Shown piece after piece: positions 1-6,369 of a DNA stretch of 6,440 nucleotides (its first letter is position 1; each line of letters starts with the position of its first letter). The stretch spans positions 1 to 6,440 of the forward strand of contig CAMKTI010000100.1 in NCBI GenBank assembly GCA_946415665.1, read 5' to 3'. Below the pieces are notes generated by a model. That model was not told the DNA's origin. It did not search any database and was given only the letters and a program-made list of their open reading frames with translations. Both the position numbers and the translations under genes were made by a program. Origin of the DNA: an uncultured Clostridia bacterium. Lineage in GTDB: Bacteria > Bacillota > Clostridia > Lachnospirales > CAMVHY01.

Positions 1-951
1 ATGGATTTGCTGGTTAAAAAAGCACAAGAAGGTTTGGAAATTAGAATTTTATTGGATGGGATGGGATGTATAAAAAACTCACGCGATTTTTATAAAGATT
101 TAATAAATGCCGGTGGCGAAGTAATATTTTTTTTGCCACCGAAAATTTTTCGAGCTAATTTTAGAAATCACAGAAAAATTTGTGTGATAGATGGAAAAAT
201 TGGATATTTAGGTGGATTTAATATTGGCGATGAATATTTAGGCGAATCAAAAAAATTTGGTTTTTGGCGTGATTCACATATAAAAATTTTTGGCGATGCA
301 GTAAAGCAATTGGAATTGAGATTTATCATGGATAGAAATTTTTGTGTAAATAATAAGCTTAATTTAGAGGAAAAATATTTTCCCGAGATAGAAACGGTTG
401 ATTGCACGAGCATGCAAATAATAAGCAGCGGTCCTGATAGTTTTTGGGAAGTAATTAAATTTAATTATTTTAAAATGATAAACGAGGCCAATAAATATAT
501 TTATATTCAAACGCCATATTTTGTTCCAGATGATAGTATTTTAGAAGCGTTAAAAACGGCGGCGCTTTCGGGAATAGATGTAAAAATAATTATTCCGGCA
601 AAACCAGATCATATTTTTGTTTATTGGACAAGTTTGTATTATATTGGTGAATTATTAAAAGCGGGTGCAAAATGTTATAAGTATAAAAAAGGTTTCTTGC
701 ATAGCAAATTAATTTTGGTGGATAAAAAATTATTTTCGATTGGTACGGCAAATATGGATATAAGAAGTTTTAGATTAAATTTTGAAACAAATGCGATTAT
801 ATATGACAAAAATTTGACAAGTGAATTTGAAAAGATTTTTATAAATGATTTAAACGGGTGTGAAGAAATTTTAAAAGAGGATTATGAAAATCGGTCTTGT
901 TTTATCAAAATAAAAGAATCTATTTCGAGATTATTGGCTCCGATTTTATAA
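1..951 (+). CDS. cls: Cardiolipin synthase, phospholipase D superfamily (5'-truncated by window edge)
   Basis: This is the C-terminal 316 residues of a cardiolipin synthase, the membrane enzyme that condenses two phosphatidylglycerols into cardiolipin and glycerol. Two HxKxxxxD motifs are visible: HRKICVID at residues 57-64, followed by GGFNIGDEY, and HSKLILVD at 234-241, followed by the SIGTANMD stretch. Together they form the bipartite phosphatidyltransferase active site of the PLD superfamily. Bacterial Cls proteins are usually about 480-510 residues, so roughly 170-190 N-terminal residues, including the usual two membrane segments, lie upstream of the window. The ATG at base 1 is therefore almost certainly an internal methionine, since family members read through this point into an AKEG-like helix. 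The stop TAA (949-951) is followed by a strong terminator. All visible tryptophans use TGG. Degenerate copies of this gene's last ~60 codons recur downstream. Confidence 0.93.
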   Translation: MDLLVKKAQEGLEIRILLDGMGCIKNSRDFYKDLINAGGEVIFFLPPKIFRANFRNHRKICVIDGKIGYLGGFNIGDEYLGESKKFGFWRDSHIKIFGDAVKQLELRFIMDRNFCVNNKLNLEEKYFPEIETVDCTSMQIISSGPDSFWEVIKFNYFKMINEANKYIYIQTPYFVPDDSILEALKTAALSGIDVKIIIPAKPDHIFVYWTSLYYIGELLKAGAKCYKYKKGFLHSKLILVDKKLFSIGTANMDIRSFRLNFETNAIIYDKNLTSEFEKIFINDLNGCEEILKEDYENRSCFIKIKESISRLLAPIL

Positions 952-967
952 TTTTTTTTCACGCATA

Positions 968-1000
968 AAAAAAGCAGACAAATTACTTGTCTGCTTTTTT
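968..1000. terminator. Bidirectional intrinsic terminator between convergent genes
   Basis: The GCAGACAA / TTGTCTGC stem has a 5-nt loop (982-986) and is flanked by six A on the left and six T on the right. On either strand the transcript therefore makes a stable hairpin ending in a U run. It lies 17 bases after the cls stop and 31 bases after the end of the convergent minus-strand gene, so one hairpin can end both transcripts. Confidence 0.9.
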
Positions 1001-1031
1001 ATTTAAAAGAAAGTGCTGCAATTTAAAATTA

Positions 1032-2267
1032 TTATTTATCGCTATAGTCCAAATTGGGATCTGTTTTTTTATACTGGGTTAAATCTAAATTCGGGATTAT
1101 TTCGTTTGATTTGAATTGCATATCTTTTTTTTCTTGTGTTATATTGCACAACCATCCTTGAGATAATTCCATTTTGTTAGCCAAAAAGTTCCAAGCTGAC
1201 TTTATAGAATTCCACGCGTTTCTAAACCAATTTAAAATTGACGGTTCTAAAGCTTTACTATCAATAAATTTATCAACTGCAGCCTCACACTGAAGAATAG
1301 AATCAAGGTATAACAATATATCTAACTTGTTTTTGTAATCATCATTACTCTTTATTCTGGAATAATCAATTTCATTTGCATTACGAACACTGTTATCCAT
1401 CCACTCAACAAATGTCAGCACATTCAAAACATTTTGGTCTTTGTCATTTTTTGCACAGTCTGCTACATCCTGGTCATATTTTTCTCGATATTCACGCAAT
1501 TCTTCCTTATATTGATTTAGAGTTTTGTTGCCGCATTTTTTTATTAAATCATCTAGATCTACTTTTGCAGCTTTAATTTGTTCTAAAAGCTTTTTTAAAA
1601 CATCTTTTTCAAAACTTAATGGCTCAACTTTTTTGATTTCCCCGTCCTTGTTTGCCATCAACGAATTAATCAAAACGCAAAAATTTAAAAATTGCGCTAT
1701 TCTATCTAATCCAATGTAAAGCGGCAAAGTTGGAGAATCTATTGTTGCCTTGTCTGGACCATATTGAAACTCTCCATCCTCTTTTCTCATATCATTAGGA
1801 CGTACAAAAACCACTTGTCGTTCACGATAATCCAACGCCAATTTTAAAAATTTATTTGGATTTTCTTTGACCGAAAGATATGGCATACAAACTTCAGCTA
1901 TATTTTCAAGCGCAGGAATATATTTCTCAAATTCTCCATTTTTTAATGAATCAAAATTTGGATTTCCGCTTTTGTTAAATTCTATTTTTCCCCAAGCTTT
2001 TTGGATCGATGCTAAATCCAAATAAATTGGTGCTTGCAAACTTGTTTTACCTTGCCTAAACGGATGATTACAAAATAGATTCCGAAAAATATTTGTTTGT
2101 GCCAAACTTTCCGGCAAACCAATTTCTGTTTCTTCTGATGGTTTGCCTTTAGATATCTCGGCAAAATCTTTAAACTTATTTACTGTTTCCTTGAGTACAT
2201 CAACTTTAGAAGCATCTTTAAATGCCAACTTGTCACCCTCAAGTAAAGTTGTTTTGCGCTCAGACAT
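1032..2267 (-). CDS. Orphan soluble protein, 411 residues, function unknown
   Basis: I do not recognise this protein. The gene is secure: a long open frame in very AT-rich DNA, ATG at 2267, an AGGAGG 8 bases upstream, a consensus promoter and a terminator. The product is hydrophilic, rich in Lys, Asn and Asp, with no signal peptide and no membrane segment. Visible parts are a charged N-terminus (1-50), a mixed alpha/beta-looking middle (75-200), a strongly charged helical and possibly coiled-coil stretch (about 205-270), and a Trp-rich amphipathic segment near 345-374 (WFRNAWNSIKSAWNFL). The last 35 residues are polar. It is convergent with cls and shares its terminator. Size, composition and lack of a recognisable fold would suit a host-interaction or lineage-specific protein, but that is inference. 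It shows no clear sequence similarity to the orphan gene at 2640-4748, although both have related promoter regions. Confidence 0.85.
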   Translation of the reverse strand: MSERKTTLLEGDKLAFKDASKVDVLKETVNKFKDFAEISKGKPSEETEIGLPESLAQTNIFRNLFCNHPFRQGKTSLQAPIYLDLASIQKAWGKIEFNKSGNPNFDSLKNGEFEKYIPALENIAEVCMPYLSVKENPNKFLKLALDYRERQVVFVRPNDMRKEDGEFQYGPDKATIDSPTLPLYIGLDRIAQFLNFCVLINSLMANKDGEIKKVEPLSFEKDVLKKLLEQIKAAKVDLDDLIKKCGNKTLNQYKEELREYREKYDQDVADCAKNDKDQNVLNVLTFVEWMDNSVRNANEIDYSRIKSNDDYKNKLDILLYLDSILQCEAAVDKFIDSKALEPSILNWFRNAWNSIKSAWNFLANKMELSQGWLCNITQEKKDMQFKSNEIIPNLDLTQYKKTDPNLDYSDK

Positions 2268-2275
2268 AATAAATT

Positions 2276-2281
2276 CCTCCT
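2276..2281 (-). promoter_or_regulatory. Ribosome-binding site AGGAGG
   Basis: On the minus strand AGGAGG is followed by 8 bases (AATTTATT) and then ATG at 2267. This fixes the start of the 411-residue orphan gene. Confidence 0.9.
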
Positions 2282-2286
2282 AAATT

Positions 2287-2450
2287 AAAAAAACAATAAA
2301 ACGTAATCAAAGGCTACGTAATAATTATAATTTGATATTATATTTTTGTCAAGAAAATATTTTTTTATAAAAAACAAATTTTTAATTAGGATTGTTTTTC
2401 GATTCGCTAAAACTTTTATACATGATTTCGATGGGTGTGAAAAAATATTA
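2287..2450. repeat. Promoter-plus-cls-tail repeat, copy 1 (partner 4804-4970)
   Basis: About 160 bases upstream of the 411-residue gene align almost without gaps to the region upstream of the 702-residue gene. Shared landmarks are the A run, the AATTATAA -10 region, TTATATTTTTGTCAAG (the -35 region), ATATTTTTTT, and GTGTGAAAAAATATTA or its one-base variant. Over the last 50 bases (2401-2450 against 4921-4970) I count 41 identities. Confidence 0.8.
2324..2352 (-). promoter_or_regulatory. Consensus sigma-70/A promoter for the 411-residue orphan gene
   Basis: Read on the minus strand, TTGACA (2352-2347) is followed by a 17-base spacer and TATAAT (2329-2324), a perfect match to both hexamers. 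Transcription should begin near 2317, giving a leader of about 50 bases. A short inverted pair, ACGTA/TACGT (2301-2319), lies at the expected start site and could be an operator, though its 5-bp arms are weak evidence. Confidence 0.85.
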
Positions 2451-2476
2451 ATTATTAGCTCTGATTTTATAATTTT
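2342..2476 (+). pseudogene. Degenerate copy B of the cls 3' end
   Basis: This stretch reads like the last codons of cls. 2409-2450 aligns with cls 830-873 and translates as TFIHDFDGCEKIL against KIFINDLNGCEEIL. 2452-2476 aligns with cls 931-955, including the final stop (2470-2472). The cls segment 874-930 is missing. Weaker similarity extends left to about 2342, against cls FETNAIIYDKNL. It is not a gene: there is no start and no complete domain. The same region matches 4859-4970. The minus-strand reading of 2285-2500 is open but only mirrors this remnant. Confidence 0.75.
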
Positions 2477-2486
2477 TTTCGCGGAC

Positions 2487-2519
2487 AAAAAAACAGACAA
2501 ATAATTTGTCTGCTTTTTT
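2487..2519 (-). terminator. Duplicated copy of the cls terminator, now serving the 702-residue gene
   Basis: This hairpin is a copy of the one at 968-1000: an ACAGACAAA / TTTGTCTGC stem with a 3-nt loop between A and T tracts. One base, G in the parent, is A here (2493). On the plus strand this gives an A-C mismatch. In a minus-strand transcript it becomes a G-U wobble, so the hairpin still works as a terminator for the minus-strand gene that ends at 2640, about 120 bases away. The flanks up to 2533 also match cls positions 931-1012. Confidence 0.75.
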
Positions 2520-2562
2520 TATTTAAAATAAAGTTTTTGTGATTGAAATTTATTTTATTTCC

Positions 2563-2598
2563 TCTATTTCGAAGTTATTAGCCACGATTTTATAGTTT
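2563..2598 (+). pseudogene. Short copy C of the last 36 bases around the cls stop
   Basis: 30 of 36 bases match cls 919-954, starting with an exact TCTATTTCGA and including CGATTTTATA. It corresponds to the final cls residues (SISRLLAPIL) plus the stop region. It lies between the duplicated terminator and the end of the 702-residue gene, so it is a separate event from copy B. The rest of 2520-2639 shows no gene. Confidence 0.65.
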
Positions 2599-2639
2599 GT
2601 TTATATGTATATTTTTATGTATGCGCAAGTTATTTTAAA

Positions 2640-4748
2640 TCATTTTTGTTGGAGTTCTTTGGGACAGTCATATTTCAATCTTGGAGTACCCGAATGTTCG
2701 TGCGCATATCTATCATATTCGTTAGCACTTTTAATACTTTTAAATCCTGTTACGCATTGAATGTGATTCCAAATGGATTTTGGTTTTTTTGAAAAATCAT
2801 AATAAGGAACTCTCGGACAACTCATATCGATAAATTTATTTCTAACTTTAATATTACCTTTTGGCAAAACGGAAATTCTAGATTTTTCATCACAAACTAC
2901 CTCTGATTTATTTTTAGCTACGCCTTCTGTTTTAAACATATGAGAGCATGCATTATCATCCCAAATGTCTTGATAAATTTGCTTTACTACTGTAAAAACT
3001 TTTATTATTGACGTGAAAATTTTTTTTATTGCCGCAAAAATCCCGATAATAATATGAATCACCAAATCAATTGGAAATAAAATTCTTCTTATCAAAAGGC
3101 AAGTTTTTGTTTCGTACCATTTTATTCGTGTATTGATTTCCTGATTTTCATTTATTTTTAACCCATCAAGATTTAATTCACAATCTTCAGCCCGAACATC
3201 TTTACACGTTCTATAACCTCGAAACCCGGCATAAAGCTTCAATATGGCTTCGAAACCCAATCGTAAACGATGAAAAAATTTCTTTAACGTTTTGATACAA
3301 ATAAAAATTGGCGCATAGATTAGAAATGTTAAAATCAAAAATGACGAACGTAAAATTTTCTCGGTTTTACTTAACGAACGAAAATTTTTGCTTATCAAAT
3401 CAGTCAATCTATTTTTTAATAATTTTTGCTTTTCTGTTTCCAAATCACGAAACATGTCATAAATATCCTGTCGATCTTTTTTTATCCTTTCATATTTTTC
3501 ACGTTTTTCTCGTGAATTTCGATCATCCATATATTCTTTTCGATAATCATGAAATAATATGTCACAACTTGACCAAGCAAAACTAAGAGCCTTTTCAAGT
3601 TGTGCTACATAATCCATGTTTAATCTAAATTTTTCAGCTGTCTGATCTGTTTTATCTGTTGCAACCCCGTCCCTTACACCAAAAAATTCATCTGGCGCAA
3701 ATCCAAAATAACGTTTTGTCTGAGCGATATTTTGACTATCGATTTTTTTCACAGTGTTACTTTTCAAAATATCGATTCTATCACTCATCAATTTTAATTT
3801 TTTTCGAAAATAATCTGGATCGCTGGTTTGCACCTCATCGTTAAATTCATTTTGGATAAATGACATAAGATAAGGAGTATATAAATATTTTTGCTTTTCG
3901 TTGTTATTGTAATATTTGTCTATAAACAAATTACCAATGATATATGCAGCATGTGGATTTGTTTCATGAATATTTTCTGCCACAGCCTTAAAAAACACTC
4001 CCATTAATTGAGTTTCATATTGAAATCCAATTGTTTGGTCTGTTAGTTCATTATCTTTAGCATCAATTGTCTTCTTCGGCATCGCATGATCTTTCTGCTC
4101 ATAGCTTTGATTTAAAAGTTTTATCAACTCATCAAATATATCTTCATAAAACGACCTTAAAAATTCATACGCCTGTTCTGTTTTACAAATACGTGAAAAA
4201 TAATTATTTGCTGTCAGGACATTCACTAAAGTTGGTTGTAAATTTGTCTTTAAAAATCCGTCTTCTATTTTATGTGCTTTAATAGCTTCTAGCAGTAGTT
4301 TTTTCTTATTGATCATAATATTTTTCATGATATCAAAACATTGTTGCTCAATATCTTGTAACACATTTTCATCTGAAAAATAATCCTTCCCCCATTTCAC
4401 AATATCTGTTAACTGTGACAATGCGTCTGCATTTACTGGAAAACAATCAGATTCACAATCGACACATTTTCCAGACATTTCTTTCAGCAAGGTAAAAAAA
4501 GGCCCGATAACCTGTTCATACATTTTTTTACGTTTATCCTTCTTATAAAACATAAATTTTGGTTGTCCATTATTAAATGTATCATTTGCATCACTTATTA
4601 ATTTATGTATGCTCTCTCTAAAATTATAATTTGTGTTTGTCTTATCTCCGATATTTTTTATTTCATTCTTTTCTTTATCAATTAATTCAACAAGCTTAGT
4701 AATTTCTATACCAAAATCAGGCTTTTGTTCCAAATTATTTTTTTTCAC
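2640..4748 (-). CDS. Orphan membrane-associated protein, about 702 residues, function unknown
   Basis: I do not recognise a family. I choose GTG at 4748 because GGAGG (4757-4761) then sits 8 bases upstream, exactly the spacing of the other orphan gene; ATG at 4763 or 4754 lies before or right against that site. Counting from this GTG, the product has a long charged, mostly helical N-terminal part (1-400) with a C-x2-C-x3-C cluster (95-102). A highly charged probable coiled coil follows (about 400-450). Next come a hydrophobic segment (466-485) and a second, longer one (550-586, containing IHIIIGIFAAI), separated by a polar 60-residue linker with several Cys. The C-terminal tail of about 110 residues is polar and Cys-containing. 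There is no N-terminal signal peptide. Two hydrophobic stretches late in a soluble protein suggest membrane insertion with both large ends on the same side. The stop is TGA, and a terminator lies about 120 bases further on. A role at a host or cell membrane is inference only. Confidence 0.85.
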   Translation of the reverse strand: MKKNNLEQKPDFGIEITKLVELIDKEKNEIKNIGDKTNTNYNFRESIHKLISDANDTFNNGQPKFMFYKKDKRKKMYEQVIGPFFTLLKEMSGKCVDCESDCFPVNADALSQLTDIVKWGKDYFSDENVLQDIEQQCFDIMKNIMINKKKLLLEAIKAHKIEDGFLKTNLQPTLVNVLTANNYFSRICKTEQAYEFLRSFYEDIFDELIKLLNQSYEQKDHAMPKKTIDAKDNELTDQTIGFQYETQLMGVFFKAVAENIHETNPHAAYIIGNLFIDKYYNNNEKQKYLYTPYLMSFIQNEFNDEVQTSDPDYFRKKLKLMSDRIDILKSNTVKKIDSQNIAQTKRYFGFAPDEFFGVRDGVATDKTDQTAEKFRLNMDYVAQLEKALSFAWSSCDILFHDYRKEYMDDRNSREKREKYERIKKDRQDIYDMFRDLETEKQKLLKNRLTDLISKNFRSLSKTEKILRSSFLILTFLIYAPIFICIKTLKKFFHRLRLGFEAILKLYAGFRGYRTCKDVRAEDCELNLDGLKINENQEINTRIKWYETKTCLLIRRILFPIDLVIHIIIGIFAAIKKIFTSIIKVFTVVKQIYQDIWDDNACSHMFKTEGVAKNKSEVVCDEKSRISVLPKGNIKVRNKFIDMSCPRVPYYDFSKKPKSIWNHIQCVTGFKSIKSANEYDRYAHEHSGTPRLKYDCPKELQQK

Positions 4749-4755
4749 AATCATC

Positions 4756-4761
4756 TCCTCC
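4756..4761 (-). promoter_or_regulatory. Ribosome-binding site GGAGGA that favours a GTG start
   Basis: The minus strand reads TGGAGGAGATGATTGTG. The purine run is only one base from the nearer ATG (4754) and overlaps the upstream one (4763), but it is 7-8 bases from GTG at 4748. The start used here is therefore GTG, removing six residues from the longest open frame. Confidence 0.7.
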
Positions 4762-4839
4762 ATCAAATTTTAAAAATACAAATAAGCTATGGCTTTGAAA
4801 TCAAAAAAAACATTGAAACGCAATCTAAGCAACATGTTA

Positions 4840-4868
4840 ATTATAACCAAACATTATATTTTTGTCAA
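4840..4868 (-). promoter_or_regulatory. Consensus sigma-70/A promoter for the 702-residue gene
   Basis: On the minus strand TTGACA (4868-4863), a 17-base spacer and TATAAT (4845-4840) again match the consensus exactly. The start of transcription should be near 4833, giving a leader of about 85 bases to the GTG. The first ten spacer bases (AAAATATAAT) are identical to those of the other promoter; the rest differ, which fits a duplicated promoter held by selection at its hexamers. Confidence 0.85.
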
Positions 4869-4970
4869 GGAAATATTTTTTTCCATAAAAAATAAATTTT
4901 TAACCAGGACGATTTTTTTTGATTCCGTAAAATTTTTATAAATAATTTTAGTGGATGTGAAAAAATATTA
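4859..4970 (+). pseudogene. Degenerate copy D of the cls 3' end
   Basis: 4929-4970 aligns with cls 830-873 and reads FINNFSGCEKIL in one frame against FINDLNGCEEIL in cls. Upstream bases show weaker similarity (IKNKFLT against YDKNLTS), with frame breaks between. It has no start and no stop equivalent, and its -35 overlap with the minus-strand promoter is the same as in copy B. The open minus-strand frame 4865-5089, which looks like a small hydrophobic protein, is largely the reverse of this remnant. Confidence 0.7.
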
Positions 4971-5073
4971 GGCAATGTCCATATAAAAAGCAAATCAAAA
5001 ATAAAAGCAACGCATATAGTAGAAATAAAAATAGAATCAAGCTTATTATATATTATAACGAATAAAAACTTTT
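4971..5073. other. Spacer between the cls remnant and the insertion sequence
   Basis: About 100 very AT-rich bases with no recognisable gene or hairpin. On the minus strand it is open and would read as hydrophobic residues (STICVAFIFDLLFIWTL). It could be the far side of a gene split by the insertion sequence, but the composition alone can produce this. Confidence 0.4.
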
Positions 5074-5106
5074 CTATAGTAAATGACATTGATTTATGCC
5101 GATTGC
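5074..5106 (+). repeat. IS630 terminal inverted repeat, transposase 3' side
   Basis: It begins CTATAGTAAATGACATTGAT and matches the other end at 25 of 33 positions, including a shared inner TGCC-ATT block. It overlaps the transposase stop codon (5094-5096), as is common when IS630 genes run into the repeat. Confidence 0.75.
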
Positions 5107-6070
5107 TCGCTAAAAAAATAAAATGAGCATGACGATATCAGGTATTCATTGTGTTTAGCATATATTTCATAATACGAGTCTAATGCTTCCTCAAGCTCTC
5201 TTGCATCTGCAAAGAATCGATTATGCTTGGCTTCACGTCTTGTAACACGCCACATTTGTTCTATCGGATTTAGATCCGGAAAATGTAGCGGAAAGTACAC
5301 GAACACGACCTAATCATTGATATCAGAGTATTAGCCATTAAGGTTTTCTTTTATGATTAAGGTTTTTTTTTATAAGACGCTTTGCTTTTTTGTGCCAGGG
5401 AGTATTATCCATAATCATGTAGTACTTGCATCATTCCAGAGCGGGGCATTCGCTGAGAAATGATCTTATGGATTCTATCGTGGTCTTGTAATGAAACCAG
5501 CTTGGCTTATGGGCAAAAAACTTTCCGATGGACGGTGCTACAAATCCACTATAAGGAATCTTATCCCTTCTTGGATATGATTTCACCTTAGGCTTGGAGC
5601 CTTTTGGAGCTCACATTGAAGTCACACTTGTTTCTGCCATAAAATGAACTTCGTCCTGAAAAGTGATTATTGCCCCAGGGATTTTGCTTGTGTCGTTTAG
5701 TTTTTTTTACATTCGTCACGTCTCATTATCTTCTCCCAGTGAAGGATGTGATTGAGGGCGTATACGTGAAAATCCAAGTTTATTGAAGATGCGCTGGCAC
5801 TGGCGGATACTTAGTTCAACATCATAATCATATGTTTCTTTTATGTAATCAGAAAGTGTTATGCCATCCCAAACATAGTAACCAGGCTCAGTTGACGGTT
5901 TCAAAAGAGCCTCTTTGATTTTTGCCATTTGCTCATCGTTGAGTTTTGGTTTTTTGCCAGGTTGTTTTTTGGCGTAAAGAGCCTAAAAACTTCCCTCATC
6001 AACATTTTTGACCCATTCTGAAAGTGTACCGTTGTGGAATTCCAGACAAGTTGCTTAACTCTGCTGCTGC
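5094..6070 (-). pseudogene. IS630-family transposase, multiply broken
   Basis: The family's DDE transposase cuts and joins the element ends at TA sites. Pieces read in order on the minus strand are: an HTH segment ELSNLSGIPQ (6070-6032); after a one-base shift, GTLSEWVKNVDEGSF then ALYAKKQPGKKPKL and the winged-helix block with YYVWDGITLSDYIKE and SIRQCQRIFNKLGFSRIRPQ; FQDEVHF with the first catalytic Asp (5653-5655); MDNTPWHKKAKRLI with the second (5407-5409); and LNPIEQMWRVTRRE with the Glu (5259-5261). All three acidic residues survive, but stops at 5983-5985, 5611-5613, 5431-5433 and 5310-5312, a double frameshift around 5703-5721 near an eight-A run, and another shift near 5330-5350 make it nonfunctional. 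From the HTH to the stop is about 325 residues; the N-terminal 20-30 residues are not identifiable. Confidence 0.88.
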
Positions 6071-6082
6071 GGCAGTACATTA

Positions 6083-6261
6083 TAACATAGTAACATAAAG
6101 TTAACCATAGTCACACAAAGAATATATTTTGTATCGCCAGATTGATTTACTATTCTCTTGCCTTCGTGTAGCAATCCTTTTGGATTATGTATAAACCTTC
6201 TTGTATTCATACACATAGCCCTCCTCTGATCTATGTATATAACACCACATTTAGGACTCTT
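6083..6261 (-). other. Unexplained 5' segment of the insertion sequence
   Basis: Between the right inverted repeat and the transposase HTH lie about 180 bases that match nothing I recognise. One minus-strand frame is open from 6279 to 6055 (74 codons, containing FIHNPKGLLHEGKRIVNQSG), but it lacks a ribosome-binding site, starts inside the inverted repeat and does not resemble an IS630 N-terminus. It may be decayed transposase leader or a small foreign insert. Confidence 0.4.
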
Positions 6262-6340
6262 GTAATAGGCAATTATCATTGTTGTTTACTATAGATAGCA
6301 ATTTAGCGATATCTTCGGTTTGCTTACGATCTCCATTCAT
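6251..6340 (-). pseudogene. 5' end of a gene cut by the insertion sequence, or displaced transposase start
   Basis: An ATG at 6340 with AGGAGG 8 bases upstream opens a 29-codon frame, MNGDRKQTEDIAKLLSIVNN and nine more residues, ending in TAA at 6251. The IS inverted repeat begins inside codon 16, so residues 1-15 belong to the flank and the rest is element sequence. Reading 1: a third minus-strand orphan gene of this locus, interrupted near its start. Reading 2: the true transposase N-terminus. The first 23 residues and the HTH segment at 6070 share a frame, and skipping about 190 bases would give a protein of about 350 residues, normal for IS630. The inverted repeat argues for reading 1, the length arithmetic for reading 2. 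Confidence 0.5.
6262..6294 (-). repeat. IS630 terminal inverted repeat, transposase 5' side
   Basis: On the minus strand it begins CTATAGTAAACAACAATGAT and pairs with 5074-5106 (25 of 33 identical; the outer ten bases identical). Confidence 0.72.
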
Positions 6341-6348
6341 AACATTTT

Positions 6349-6354
6349 CCTCCT
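6349..6354 (-). promoter_or_regulatory. Ribosome-binding site AGGAGG for the frame starting at 6340
   Basis: The minus strand reads GAGGAGGAAAATGTTATG. The spacing to ATG 6340 is 8 bases, the same as for the two orphan genes upstream in the window. An ATG at 6345 would be only 3 bases away and is unlikely. Confidence 0.75.
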
Positions 6355-6369
6355 CAAAAAAAAAACAAA

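Larger units (their letters stand above)
4804..4970. repeat. Promoter-plus-cls-tail repeat, copy 2 (partner 2287-2450)
   Basis: This is the second copy of the repeat that carries a minus-strand promoter fused to a decayed cls 3' segment. It stops abruptly at the ATATTA at 4970. Copy 1 continues into the end of cls and a terminator; here unrelated sequence follows. Confidence 0.8.
5074..6294 (-). mobile_element. Decayed IS630-family insertion sequence
   Basis: A 1.2-kb element, the usual size for IS630, is bounded by imperfect inverted repeats that begin CTATAGTAAA at both ends. It encloses a broken IS630 transposase read on the minus strand. The interior is visibly richer in G and C than the flanks, which supports acquisition from elsewhere. 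IS630 elements duplicate a TA on insertion; both ends carry TATA, so the exact boundary (5074-5078 and 6290-6294) cannot be settled. If the outer TA is the duplication, the empty site would read CTAG, the preferred IS630 target. No intact copy is present in the window. Confidence 0.82.

Noticed and set aside
168..413. Minus-strand open frame inside cls
   Set aside because: It is a shadow of the conserved HKD coding region, with no start signal.
919..954. The cls 3' end as a site-specific attachment site
   Set aside because: Its repeated copies fit this idea, but no integrase gene is present and the copies are imperfect (30/36), so I record it only as one explanation and not as a feature.
2285..2500. 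A 71-codon minus-strand open frame with hydrophobic residues
   Set aside because: It spans a consensus promoter, the reversed cls remnant and part of the terminator, and its start has no ribosome-binding site. It is the mirror image of a repeat.
3308..3586. Plus-strand open frames inside the orphan genes (also 1376-1719, 3659-3844, 4067-4282)
   Set aside because: They lie antisense to long, well-signalled genes and lack ribosome-binding sites.
4865..5089. A 74-codon minus-strand frame that looks like a small membrane protein
   Set aside because: Its start lies inside the IS inverted repeat, and its second half is the reverse of a cls remnant, similar to the frame at 2285-2500 for that reason alone. 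It could only be real as the tail of an interrupted gene, which is covered as a finding.
5431..5613. TGA codons at or near expected Trp positions in the transposase, suggesting TGA is read as Trp
   Set aside because: cls and both orphan genes use TGG throughout, one orphan gene ends in TGA, and the transposase also has TAG stops and frameshifts. Ordinary decay explains it.
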